Shown here: in pieces, positions 8,256 through 16,486 of the stretch
How the letters are laid out: each line of letters starts with the position of its first letter
Numbering within the stretch: the first letter of the stretch is position 1
Assembly (NCBI GenBank): GCA_025356695.1
Contig: JANXSE010000105.1
Coordinates: 1-18,444, forward strand
Source of the DNA: Betaproteobacteria bacterium
GTDB lineage: Bacteria > Pseudomonadota > Gammaproteobacteria > Burkholderiales > SG8-41
Length of the DNA stretch: 18,444 nucleotides
Reading direction: 5' to 3'
The notes under the pieces: generated by a model
The model's database searches: none
What the model saw: only the letters and a program-made list of their open reading frames with translations
Told to the model about the DNA's origin: nothing
Translations under genes and position numbers: made by a program

Positions 8256-8866
8256 AGCGAAATTCCTTTATCTTTCAACATGCCGGAAAGAGCATGCACC
8301 GCTCTGGAGCAGTGCGTCTTCACGCTTCCCTCCGAGCAGCCCATTGCTGTTGCCGCTTCCGACACATCCAGTTCCTCCCAGTAACGCAGGAGGAAGGCTT
8401 GGCGTTGACGTTCCGGTAGTTGCCTAATTGCTTTTTCAATAATTTCAAGGGTTTGTGCTTGTTGCAACTGGTCCGACGGGGCTTCCGGCGGATTCGAGCC
8501 GGAGGCTGCCGACAATGTTTCAAGCGGATCGTGGTCGTCGCCATCGTCCGGCCCCGACAGCGAGGAGACCTGCGTCGTCCACAGATTGCGCACTTTCTGG
8601 CGGCGGAAATGATCGCGCATGGTGTTTTGCAGAATGCGCTGAAACAACATCGGCAATTCGGTATCCGGGCGCGTCGAATATTTCTCGGCGAGCTTCATCA
8701 TCGAATCCTGAACGATATCCAGCGCGAATTGCTCGTCGCGCACCGCGAAGTACATTTGCTTGAACGCGCGGCGTTCGACGGACGCGAGAAAGTCCGAGAG
8801 TTCCTTACGGGTAGCCAGTGAAATCCGCCTCGTGTGTTGGGCATCGCATATAACGTGCCCGTTCAT
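8252..8866 (-). CDS. ECF-type RNA polymerase sigma factor
   Basis: This 204-residue protein has the two-domain plan of ECF (group 4) sigma factors. Region 2 (about 28-92) includes RDEQFALDIVQDSMMKL and the DNA-contacting end MRDHFRRQKVRNLW. An acidic linker (PDDGDDHDP) and an Ala/Pro spacer follow. Region 4 (about 140-200) has LPERQRQAFLLRYWEEL and the helix-turn-helix VSEAATAMGCSEGSVKTHCSRA. Two domains without regions 1 and 3 exclude a housekeeping sigma. The first 16 residues do not look conserved and the ATG has no SD. A later start near residue 17 (a non-ATG codon with GAGG upstream) cannot be excluded. It heads a cassette with DUF3619-like, DUF3106-like and RDD genes and is divergent from ilvB. 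Its target genes are unknown. Confidence 0.9.
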   Translation of the reverse strand: MNGHVICDAQHTRRISLATRKELSDFLASVERRAFKQMYFAVRDEQFALDIVQDSMMKLAEKYSTRPDTELPMLFQRILQNTMRDHFRRQKVRNLWTTQVSSLSGPDDGDDHDPLETLSAASGSNPPEAPSDQLQQAQTLEIIEKAIRQLPERQRQAFLLRYWEELDVSEAATAMGCSEGSVKTHCSRAVHALSGMLKDKGISL

Positions 8867-8983
8867 TTTATGGTTGCCGCACTACATCGTATGTTCAGCC
8901 AATAACGCCATGCCTGAATTGCCGTTGACCATTCCGGTCCAATCGCCGGTAGCGGTCGGGGCATCTTAACAAATCAGGTCGGC

Positions 8984-9021
8984 GGCGCAAGCGATTGCGC
9001 CCCCGGGTGCCGGCATGCCGG
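8984..9021. repeat. Two adjacent perfect inverted repeats in the sigma/ilvB intergenic region
   Basis: GGCGCAA (8984-8990), loop GCGA, TTGCGCC (8995-9001) is a perfect seven-base stem with a GNRA-type loop. Eight bases further, CCGGCATGCCGG (9010-9021) is a perfect 12-base palindrome. Both lie upstream of the candidate ilvB promoter and could be operator sites or hairpins. No T-run follows on either strand, so they are not obvious terminators. The remainder of the 253-base gap shows nothing else clear apart from the ilvB promoter. Confidence 0.5.
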
Positions 9022-9049
9022 TATCATGCTGTTTAATCAGGCTCTTAGC

Positions 9050-9078
9050 TTGACCAAAGCGCCCGCCACAGGTATCTT
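9050..9078 (+). promoter_or_regulatory. Candidate sigma-70 promoter for ilvBNC
   Basis: TTGACC (9050-9055, five of six consensus) and TATCTT (9073-9078, four of six) are separated by exactly 17 bases. The predicted start of transcription is near 9085, leaving about 35 bases of leader before ilvB with AAGG as a modest ribosome-binding site. A leader this short leaves no room for a classical attenuator in front of ilvB. Confidence 0.6.
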
Positions 9079-9119
9079 CACCGGTTCTGTGCATTTCCCG
9101 GAAATCGGCAAGGTTTGAT

Positions 9120-10817
9120 ATGTTACTTAGCGGCGCAGAGATTGCGATTCGGTGCCTGCAGGAAGAAGGGGTCGAACATGTGTTCGGCTATCCCGGCGGC
9201 TCCGTGCTGTACATCTACGACGAATTATCCAAGCAGGACAAGGTCAAGCATGTGCTGGTGCGCCATGAGCAGGGCGCTGTGCATGCGGCGGACGGCTACG
9301 CGCGTTCCACCGACAAGGTCGGCGTTGCACTGGTGACCTCGGGCCCCGGTGTCACCAACGCGGTGACCGGCATTGCAACGGCCTATATGGATTCAATCCC
9401 GCTGGTCATCATCACCGGTCAGGTGCCCACGCATGCGATCGGGCAGGACGCCTTTCAGGAGTGCGACACCGTCGGCATTACGCGGCCCTGTGTGAAACAC
9501 AATTTCCTGGTCAAAGACGTGAAGGACCTCGCGCTGACCATGAAAAAAGCTTTCTACATTGCGCGCACCGGTCGTCCGGGGCCAGTGGTCGTCGACATTC
9601 CCAAGGACGTGACGACGCACACAACCGAGTTCGTGTATCCGAAAACCATCACCATGCGTTCGTACAATCCGGTGGTCAAAGGGCACGCCGGCCAGATCAA
9701 GAAAGCGATCCAGCTGCTGGCCAAAGCCAAGCGGCCGATGATCTACGTCGGCGGGGGCACCATATTGGGCAACGCTGCTGCGGAACTCACGCAGCTCACG
9801 CGGATGCTGGGTTTCCCGTGCACCAACACGCTGATGGCGCTCGGCGCCTATCCGGCGACCGACAAGCAGTTCGTCGGCATGCTCGGCATGCACGGCACGT
9901 ATGAAGCCAACATGGCGATGCAGAATTGCGACGTCCTGCTCGCGGTCGGCGCGCGGTTTGACGACCGCGTGATCGGCGACCCCAAACATTTCTTCGAGAA
10001 ATCACGCACCATCATTCACATCGACATCGACCCGTCGTCGATCTCGAAGCGCGTCAAGGTCGATGTGCCTATCGTCGGTAACGTGCGCGAAGTCCTGCAG
10101 GAAATGATCAAGCAGGTGCAGGCGGCCAAGGAAAAGCGCGACAGCGAAGGGCTGAAGAGCTGGTGGTCGCAGATCGATTTGTGGCGTGAACGCGACTGCC
10201 TCAAATACGACCGCGCTTCGAAAATCATCAAGCCGCAGTACGTGATCGAGAAACTGTGGGAACTCACCAAGGGCGATGCCTTTGTCACCTCCGACGTCGG
10301 CCAGCACCAGATGTGGGCGGCGCAGTTTTACAAATTTACCAAGCCGCGCCGCTGGATCAACTCCGGCGGTCTGGGCACCATGGGCTTTGGTCTGCCGGCC
10401 GCGGTGGGTGTGCAGATGGCGCATCCGAAGTCCCCCGTTGCCTGTATCACCGGCGAAGCCAGCATACAGATGTGCATACAGGAATTGTCGACCTGCAAGC
10501 AGTATCACCTGCCGATCAAGATCGTCAGCCTGAACAACCGCTACATGGGCATGGTGCGGCAGTGGCAGGAGTTTTTCCACGGCAACCGTTACGCCGAGTC
10601 GTACATGGACGCGTTGCCGGATTTTGTGAAACTGGCCGAATCGTACGGGCATGTCGGCATGCGCATCGAGAAACCGAGCGACGTCGAGGGTGCCTTGAAG
10701 GAAGCCTTTGCGCGCAAGAAAGATCTCGTGTTTCTCGACTTCGTGACCGATCAGACCGAGAACGTGTTCCCGATGGTGCCCGGCGGCAAAGGGCTCTCGG
10801 AAATGATTCTGGTGTAA
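9120..10817 (+). CDS. ilvB: Acetolactate synthase, large (catalytic) subunit
   Basis: This ThDP-dependent enzyme condenses pyruvate with pyruvate or 2-oxobutyrate, the first common step of valine, isoleucine and leucine synthesis. The 565-residue protein has the three family domains: the N-terminal PYR domain with catalytic E50 (RHEQGAVHAADGY), the central domain (about 190-340), and the C-terminal PP domain. The ThDP/Mg motif, usually GDG...NN, reads GEA (445-447) with NN at 472-473. Glu for Asp is, to my memory, common in betaproteobacterial homologs; Ala for the second Gly is less expected. The rest of the domain, including NRYMGMVRQWQEFF and the C-terminal TENVFPMVPGGKGLSEM, looks normal. 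The ilvN subunit gene begins three bases after the stop, so the two are co-translated. Confidence 0.96.
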   Translation: MLLSGAEIAIRCLQEEGVEHVFGYPGGSVLYIYDELSKQDKVKHVLVRHEQGAVHAADGYARSTDKVGVALVTSGPGVTNAVTGIATAYMDSIPLVIITGQVPTHAIGQDAFQECDTVGITRPCVKHNFLVKDVKDLALTMKKAFYIARTGRPGPVVVDIPKDVTTHTTEFVYPKTITMRSYNPVVKGHAGQIKKAIQLLAKAKRPMIYVGGGTILGNAAAELTQLTRMLGFPCTNTLMALGAYPATDKQFVGMLGMHGTYEANMAMQNCDVLLAVGARFDDRVIGDPKHFFEKSRTIIHIDIDPSSISKRVKVDVPIVGNVREVLQEMIKQVQAAKEKRDSEGLKSWWSQIDLWRERDCLKYDRASKIIKPQYVIEKLWELTKGDAFVTSDVGQHQMWAAQFYKFTKPRRWINSGGLGTMGFGLPAAVGVQMAHPKSPVACITGEASIQMCIQELSTCKQYHLPIKIVSLNNRYMGMVRQWQEFFHGNRYAESYMDALPDFVKLAESYGHVGMRIEKPSDVEGALKEAFARKKDLVFLDFVTDQTENVFPMVPGGKGLSEMILV

Positions 10818-10820
10818 AGC

Positions 10821-11312
10821 ATGAGACATATCATTTCAGTATTGCTGGAAAACGAAGCGGGCGCCTTGTCGCGCGTGGCTGGGCTGTTTTCGGCGCGCGG
10901 TTACAACATCGAATCGCTGACGGTGGCGCCGACCGAAGACGCCTCGTTGTCGCGCATGACGATCGTGACTTCAGGTTCGGACGAGGTGATTGAGCAGATC
11001 ACCAAACAGCTGAACAAGCTGATCGAGGCGGTGAAAGTGGTCGATCTCTCGGATGGCGACCACATCGAGCGCGAACTGATGCTGGTCAAGGTGCGCGCCA
11101 TCGGCAAGGACCGCGAAGAGATGAAACGCATGGTCGATATATTCCGCGGCCGCATCATCGACGTCACCGAAAAAGATTACACCATTGAGTTGACCGGCAC
11201 CGGCGCCAAGCTCGACGCGTTTTTAAAAGCGATCGACGCCACCGCCATACTCGAAACCGTGCGTACCGGTGCCTCCGGCATCGGTCGCGGCGACCGCATA
11301 CTGAAAGTCTAG
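10821..11312 (+). CDS. ilvN: Acetolactate synthase, small regulatory subunit
   Basis: The regulatory subunit binds IlvB, raises its activity and confers feedback inhibition by valine. The 163-residue length is that of the IlvN/IlvH type. An N-terminal ACT domain (about 1-78) begins MRHIISVLLENEAGALSRVAGLFSARGYNIESL. It carries the glycine/asparagine turn (ENEAGALSR and GYNIESL) where valine binds in characterised homologs. The C-terminal domain (about 80-163) includes LMLVKVRA and ends ASGIGRGDRILKV, typical of the family. It sits three bases after ilvB and 87 bases before ilvC. The name ilvH would be equally valid. Confidence 0.95.
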   Translation: MRHIISVLLENEAGALSRVAGLFSARGYNIESLTVAPTEDASLSRMTIVTSGSDEVIEQITKQLNKLIEAVKVVDLSDGDHIERELMLVKVRAIGKDREEMKRMVDIFRGRIIDVTEKDYTIELTGTGAKLDAFLKAIDATAILETVRTGASGIGRGDRILKV

Positions 11313-11327
11313 TATTTTCACATTGGC

Positions 11328-12416
<1,089 letters not shown>

Positions 12417-12495
12417 GAATCAGGATAGAGGATTCAGGATTGAGCCGGATTGCCGGTTTTAAACTGTATCCTCCTTCCAACTCCTGAATCCTGAT
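12417..12495 (+). repeat. Tandem and inverted TTCAGGAT-type repeats between ilvC and psd
   Basis: Directly after the ilvC stop, two 14-base units stand in tandem (12417-12430 and 12431-12444), differing at two positions and sharing TCAGGAT. An inverted copy follows. AGGATTCAGGA (12429-12439) pairs perfectly with TCCTGAATCCT (12482-12492), and ATCAGGAT (12419-12426) pairs with ATCCTGAT (12488-12495). The right arm reaches the psd start codon (12494-12496), which has no SD. It could be a regulatory hairpin or a decayed dispersed repeat. No T-run follows, so it is not a standard terminator. Confidence 0.6.
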
Positions 12496-13138
12496 GTCAA
12501 ATTACCCGCACCCTGTCATCGCGCGCGAAGGCTGGCCGTTCCTTGCCATTGCATTGATTGTTGCGATTGCCGTAACGGTTTTTGCGGGTTGGGGATGGTC
12601 GGCGCTGTGCTGGCTGATTGCGCTCTTCATATTGCAGTTTTTCCGCGATCCGCCACGTGAAATACCGGCCGACCCCGCGGCGATCCTGTCGCCGGCCGAC
12701 GGTCGCGTCGTCACCGTGGAGCGCGCCGAAGATCCTTTTCTCAAGCGTGATGCCTTGAAGTTCAGCGTGTTCATGAACGTGTTCAATGTGCATTCCAATC
12801 GCAGTCCGGTCGACGGCGAAGTGCGTGAAGTGTGGTATCACGCCGGCAAGTTCTTCAATGCCGCATTGTCAAAGGCATCGGTTGAAAACGAGCGCAATGC
12901 GCTGTGGATCAGGATGCCGGGCGGCGCCGACGTCACCTGTGTGCAGGTGGCCGGTCTGATCGCGCGGCGCATCCTCTGCTACGTGAAGGCCGGCGATCCA
13001 TTGAAGCGCGGCCAGCGTTTCGGTTTCATCCGCTTCGGTTCGCGCGTCGATTTGTATCTGCCGCTGTCTGCGGTGCCTAAAGTCAGTGTCGGCGACACGG
13101 TGTACGCTGCCTCAACGGTGCTGGCGCAACTAGGCTGA
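12494..13138 (+). CDS. psd: Phosphatidylserine decarboxylase proenzyme
   Basis: This enzyme decarboxylates phosphatidylserine to phosphatidylethanolamine at the inner membrane. The 214-residue protein is the short form found in many betaproteobacteria and other bacteria. An N-terminal hydrophobic hairpin (about 14-50) is followed by QFFRDPPRE and then the catalytic domain with SPADGRVV (66-73) and [16 protein letters not shown] (93-108). The self-cleavage site is G182-S183 in [11 protein letters not shown]; cleavage there would yield a large beta and a small alpha chain with an N-terminal pyruvoyl group made from the serine. The start agrees with homologs ([16 protein letters not shown]) but lacks an SD and sits at the edge of an inverted repeat. 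pssA begins three bases downstream and makes its substrate. Confidence 0.95.
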   Translation: MSNYPHPVIAREGWPFLAIALIVAIAVTVFAGWGWSALCWLIALFILQFFRDPPREIPADPAAILSPADGRVVTVERAEDPFLKRDALKFSVFMNVFNVHSNRSPVDGEVREVWYHAGKFFNAALSKASVENERNALWIRMPGGADVTCVQVAGLIARRILCYVKAGDPLKRGQRFGFIRFGSRVDLYLPLSAVPKVSVGDTVYAASTVLAQLG

Positions 13139-13141
13139 GCC

Positions 13142-13972
13142 ATGTACGAACGTCCTGAAAAATGGCTGGGTAAAGGCGGGCGCATCCGGCGCCGCGGCAT
13201 TTACTGGCTGCCGAATCTTCTAACGACCATCGCGCTGTTCGCCGGATTTTTTTCCATTGTGCAGGCGATGAACGGCCGCTTCGAGCAGGCTGCGCTGGCG
13301 ATATTCGTTGCACTGGTGTTCGACGGCCTCGATGGCCGCGTCGCCCGCATGACGCATACGCAAAGCGCTTTCGGCGCCGAGTACGACTCGCTCTCCGACA
13401 TGGTGGCATTCGGCGTCGCGCCGGCACTCGTCATTTACGTCTGGTCGCTGAAGGAATTTGCGACTGCGCAAAACGTGCCGCTGCTGGGCCCGTGGCTGAC
13501 CACCAAACTCGGCTGGATCGCGGCATTCATTTATGTCGCCTGCGCGGCGCTGCGTCTGGCGCGCTTCAATACAATGCTCGAAGTTGCCGACAAACGCTTT
13601 TTCCAGGGCATGCCCAGCCCGGCTGCAGCCTGTCTGGTCGCCGGCATGGTGTGGGCGCTTAACGAGTACCAGATTCGCGGTGCGGAAGTGAAATGGCTGG
13701 CCTGGGGCCTTACCGTGTTTGCCGGCCTGACCATGGTCAGCAACCTGAAGTTTTACAGCGGCAAGGATATCAATCCGCGCAAAAGCGTGTCTTTTCCGGC
13801 GGTGGTGGCGATTGCGCTCGCCGTGGTTGCGCTCGCCGCGGCGGCCAGCACCCTGCCCGAAATGCTCTTCATGATGTTCGCCATCTACGGTATTTCCGCC
13901 TATGTAATCGCGGCGTGGGAACTGCTCCGGCGCGGCAAACGCAGCGAAACGCCGCCTGCGAATACGCCCTAG
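13142..13972 (+). CDS. pssA: CDP-diacylglycerol--serine O-phosphatidyltransferase
   Basis: This membrane enzyme makes phosphatidylserine from CDP-diacylglycerol and serine, the step before Psd. The 276-residue protein belongs to the CDP-alcohol phosphatidyltransferase family. Its signature is complete: D61, G62, D64, G65, A68, R69, then G78, D82 and D86, in FDGLDGRVAR and GAEYDSLSD. About seven or eight hydrophobic helices are spread from residue 22 to 262, and the protein ends in a charged tail (RRGKRSETPP). This is the bacterial membrane-embedded type, unlike the phospholipase-D-like E. coli PssA. It follows psd by three bases, so psd and pssA form one unit inside the ilv-leu series. Confidence 0.95.
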   Translation: MYERPEKWLGKGGRIRRRGIYWLPNLLTTIALFAGFFSIVQAMNGRFEQAALAIFVALVFDGLDGRVARMTHTQSAFGAEYDSLSDMVAFGVAPALVIYVWSLKEFATAQNVPLLGPWLTTKLGWIAAFIYVACAALRLARFNTMLEVADKRFFQGMPSPAAACLVAGMVWALNEYQIRGAEVKWLAWGLTVFAGLTMVSNLKFYSGKDINPRKSVSFPAVVAIALAVVALAAAASTLPEMLFMMFAIYGISAYVIAAWELLRRGKRSETPPANTP

Positions 13973-13975
13973 TCC

Positions 13976-13998
13976 GCCGCCGCTGTCCGTCCGGCGGC
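13976..13998 (+). other. GC-rich hairpin after pssA
   Basis: GCCGCCG (13976-13982) and CGGCGGC (13992-13998) form a perfect seven-base stem around a nine-base loop, starting four bases after the pssA stop. TTGCGCGCC follows instead of a T-run, so intrinsic termination would be weak. It directly abuts the putative -35 of the leuA promoter. Confidence 0.4.
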
Positions 13999-14027
13999 TT
14001 GCGCGCCCCGCAAAAACCATTTATATT
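13999..14027 (+). promoter_or_regulatory. Candidate sigma-70 promoter for leuA leader and leuA
   Basis: TATATT (14022-14027, five of six consensus) lies 17 bases after a weak TTGCGC (13999-14004, three of six). The predicted transcription start falls at about 14033-14035, on or next to the ATG of the leader peptide, so the leader would have no 5' untranslated region. Confidence 0.5.
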
Positions 14028-14034
14028 GTTTCGC

Positions 14035-14115
14035 ATGAGTTCCAAACAGGCCAATGCGTTTCACCTTCGCGCCAGCACCCTGCTGGCCGGCCTGCTGCTG
14101 CGCGTCGCGCGCTAA
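14035..14115 (+). CDS. Putative leucine-rich leader peptide upstream of leuA
   Basis: This 26-codon frame lies between pssA and leuA, ending 114 bases before leuA. Its second half is STLLAGLLLRVAR. Six of 26 residues are Leu, five of them in the clusters LL and LLL, all encoded by CTG. Such runs are typical of leader peptides whose translation senses charged tRNA-Leu and controls leu genes by attenuation. The first Leu pair lies in a perfect hairpin (GCCAGCA 14071-14077, TGCTGGC 14081-14087). A second small hairpin is CGGATC/GATCCG (14148-14165). I found no U-rich terminator before leuA, so the mechanism is open. There is no SD and the predicted transcript begins at the ATG, suggesting leaderless translation. 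The call rests on position and composition only. Confidence 0.55.
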   Translation: MSSKQANAFHLRASTLLAGLLLRVAR

Positions 14116-14147
14116 ATACTCTACTCACATCATTGGTTGTTTGCGGT

Positions 14148-14165
14148 CGGATCGAAGTTGATCCG
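14148..14165 (+). other. Hairpin in the leuA leader region
   Basis: CGGATC (14148-14153), loop GAAGTT, GATCCG (14160-14165) forms a perfect six-base stem between the leader peptide stop and leuA. It could be part of an attenuation or anti-termination switch. No T-run follows, so it is not a self-standing terminator. Confidence 0.35.
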
Positions 14166-14229
14166 GATTCGGTATTAGTCTGTTCGCGCCTTTGACGGCA
14201 GCGGGCAAATCGGCACAGCGGAGCACATC

Positions 14230-15771
14230 ATGCAAAAAGATAAATTGATCATATTTGACACCACCATGCGCGACGGCGAGCAAAGCCCCGGCGCCTCGAT
14301 GACGCGCGAAGAAAAACTGCGTATCGCGCGCCAGTTGGAACGCATGCACGTCGACGTCATCGAGGCGGGTTTTCCGGCGGCGAGCGACGGCGATTTTGAA
14401 TCGGTAAAGGCAGTTGCTGCGGCAATCAAGGACAGCACCATCTGCGGACTCGCGCGCGCCAACGAACGCGACGTGCGACGCTGCGGTGAAGCAGTGCGCG
14501 GTGCCGCATCACCGCGCGTGCATACCTTCATCGCCACCAGCGCAATTCACATGGAAAAAAAGCTGCGCATGGAGCCCTCGCAGGTGATTGACCAGGCGGT
14601 GCGCGCAATCAAATGGGCGAGTGAGTACACCGACAATATTGAATTCTCGCCCGAAGATGCCGGTCGCTCGGACCTCGATTTTCTCTGCCGTATCCTCGAG
14701 CAGGTCATCAAGGCCGGCGCGACGACGATCAACGTGCCGGACACCGTTGGCTACACCATGCCCGAGCAATTCGGCGGCCTGATCCGCAATCTGCGCGAGA
14801 AAATTCCGAATTCGGACAAGGCGATCTGGTCGGTGCATTGCCATAACGATCTCGGTCTCGCCGTCGCCAATTCGCTGGCCGCCGTCGCCAATGGCGCGCG
14901 CCAGGTCGAATGCACCATCAATGGTCTCGGCGAGCGTGCAGGGAATGCCTCGCTCGAAGAAGTAGTGATGGCGGTGCGTACGCGCCAGGATTTTTTCAAC
15001 TGCGACACCAATATCGACGCCACGCAGATCGTGCCGGCGTCGAAACTGATTTCCGGCATCACCGGTTATCCGGTGCAGCCGAACAAGGCCATCGTTGGCG
15101 CCAACGCCTTTGCCCACGAGTCGGGTATCCATCAGGACGGCGTGCTGAAGCACCGCGAGACCTACGAAATCATGAGTGCTGAGTCGGTCGGCTGGACGAC
15201 CAACCGGCTTACGCTTGGCAAATTGTCGGGACGCAACGCATTCAAGACGCGCTTGCACGAAATCGGCATCGAATTGCCTTCGGAAGAGGCGCTCAACGAA
15301 GCGTTCAAGCGTTTCAAAACGCTGGCCGACAAGAAGCGTGAAATTTTCGACGAAGACTTGCAGGCGCTGATTACAGAGGAGAATCTCGAGCAGGTTGAAA
15401 ACGAGCGCTACCGCCTCGTTTCGCTAACCGCGCATTCGGAAACCGGCGAGCAGCCGTTCGCAAAAATCGTGGTGGCCGACGGCGGCAAAGAGAAGCCGGC
15501 GCATGCCGATGGCAGCGGGCCCGTCGATGCGGCATTCAAGGCGATTGAAAGCCTGGTTTCCAGTGGCGCCGAGCTGCTGCTCTATTCGGTCAACAACATC
15601 ACGAGCGGCACCGATTCGCAGGGCGAAGTAACCGTGCGTTTGTCGAAAGAGGGGCGCATCGTCAACGGCCAGGGTTCGGACACCGATATCGTCGTCGCCT
15701 CGGCCAAGGCCTACATCAATGCGCTGAACAAGCTGCACTCGAAGCTGGAGCGTGTCAATCCGCAGGTCTGA
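14230..15771 (+). CDS. leuA: 2-isopropylmalate synthase
   Basis: LeuA condenses 2-oxoisovalerate with acetyl-CoA, the first committed step of leucine synthesis, and is normally inhibited by leucine. The 513-residue protein (E. coli 523) has the DRE-TIM barrel: [16 protein letters not shown] at 9-24, with R14 and D15 for catalysis and metal binding, and metal ligands H203 and H205 in [15 protein letters not shown]. The signature [14 protein letters not shown] (231-244) and [14 protein letters not shown] follow. The C-terminal allosteric domain (about 395-513) contains [19 protein letters not shown]. The SD GGAG lies six bases before ATG. It is preceded by a candidate promoter and Leu-rich leader peptide and followed by a strong terminator, so it can be expressed on its own although it lies downstream of ilvBNC-psd-pssA. 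Confidence 0.96.
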   Translation: MQKDKLIIFDTTMRDGEQSPGASMTREEKLRIARQLERMHVDVIEAGFPAASDGDFESVKAVAAAIKDSTICGLARANERDVRRCGEAVRGAASPRVHTFIATSAIHMEKKLRMEPSQVIDQAVRAIKWASEYTDNIEFSPEDAGRSDLDFLCRILEQVIKAGATTINVPDTVGYTMPEQFGGLIRNLREKIPNSDKAIWSVHCHNDLGLAVANSLAAVANGARQVECTINGLGERAGNASLEEVVMAVRTRQDFFNCDTNIDATQIVPASKLISGITGYPVQPNKAIVGANAFAHESGIHQDGVLKHRETYEIMSAESVGWTTNRLTLGKLSGRNAFKTRLHEIGIELPSEEALNEAFKRFKTLADKKREIFDEDLQALITEENLEQVENERYRLVSLTAHSETGEQPFAKIVVADGGKEKPAHADGSGPVDAAFKAIESLVSSGAELLLYSVNNITSGTDSQGEVTVRLSKEGRIVNGQGSDTDIVVASAKAYINALNKLHSKLERVNPQV

Positions 15772-15790
15772 GCAACCGGCATCACAGGGC

Positions 15791-15825
15791 AATACGGCGG
15801 CGCTTCACGCCGCCGTATTATTTTG
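15791..15825 (+). terminator. Rho-independent terminator of leuA
   Basis: AATACGGCGGCG (15791-15802), loop CTTCA, CGCCGCCGTATT (15808-15819) is a perfect 12-base stem followed by ATTTTG. This is a strong intrinsic terminator for leuA. The convergent methyltransferase gene has its stop codon (15818-15820) inside the right arm, so the same hairpin closes both transcripts. The T-run is weak in the minus direction. Confidence 0.85.
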
Positions 15826-16486
15826 CCGTGCGCTTGAAGATGAGAAAATATTGCTGCGGCAGGAAGGCGTGTTCTTCGGTCAGCGCATAACCGGCTTCGG
15901 TCATTTCCGCTTTGACACGCTCCGGCGCGATACGCATCGCCTTGCCGGGCCCCATCGTTGCATCCATGCGGAAATCGATAACTGCGACGCGGCCGTCCGT
16001 TTTCAGTGATTCGCGCAGCGCGCCGAAGTAGCGTTCACGCTCGCCGATGTGGTGATACACATCAACCAGTATCACCAGATCGACCGCTGCCGGAATCTTC
16101 GGGCTGCCGGTGACGCCCAGCACCGGCGTCAGATTGGCAAGACCTTCTTTTTTCGCGCGCTCGCCGAGATACTTGACCATGTCCGGCTCGAGATCAACGG
16201 CGTAGACGCTGCCTTTCGCCAGCATGTGCGCAAAGCGCGCGGCGAAATAACCGGTGCCCGCGCCGATGTCGGCGACCGCAGCGTCGGGCGCGAGCTTGAG
16301 CGCGCCGATAACCTCGTGCGGTTTCTGCCAGGCATCGCGCGCCGGGTCATCGAACACCTGCGCCCATTTTTTCGCATCACTGAAGCGATGATCGGTATGC
16401 CCCTCGTGCTGGGCGCATACGCCGCCCGCAGCCAGCACGACAAGGCCGGATGCGGTTGCGCGAAAAAACGCAGAGAAAATTTTCAT
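15818..16486 (-). CDS. Class I SAM-dependent methyltransferase with predicted export signal
   Basis: The 222-residue protein has a Rossmann methyltransferase fold. Motif I is ADIGAGTGYFAARFA (72-86), the acidic residue after strand 2 is D98 in YAVDLEPDM, then DLVILVDVYHHI (136-147) and RVAVIDFRMD (166-175). Before this comes a typical signal peptide: basic residues, a hydrophobic core (about 12-24) and a possible cleavage after VCA at 23-25, then His-rich QHEGHTDHRF. A membrane-anchored form is also possible; the lipobox is poor (GGVC). The substrate is unknown. SAM is not normally available in the periplasm, so either the protein stays N-terminally anchored, the signal prediction is misleading, or the function differs from methylation. 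Its start overlaps the upstream gene's stop by four bases. The stop codon lies in the leuA terminator. Confidence 0.85.
   Translation of the reverse strand: MKIFSAFFRATASGLVVLAAGGVCAQHEGHTDHRFSDAKKWAQVFDDPARDAWQKPHEVIGALKLAPDAAVADIGAGTGYFAARFAHMLAKGSVYAVDLEPDMVKYLGERAKKEGLANLTPVLGVTGSPKIPAAVDLVILVDVYHHIGERERYFGALRESLKTDGRVAVIDFRMDATMGPGKAMRIAPERVKAEMTEAGYALTEEHAFLPQQYFLIFKRTAK

Noticed and set aside
9026..9118. 30-codon frame ending one base before ilvB, considered as an ilv leader peptide
   Set aside because: Its start lies upstream of the candidate ilvB promoter, it has no run of Leu, Val or Ile codons, and no attenuator follows it.
13976..14004. Intrinsic terminator directly after pssA
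   Set aside because: The stem is strong but no U-tract follows; listed only as a hairpin.
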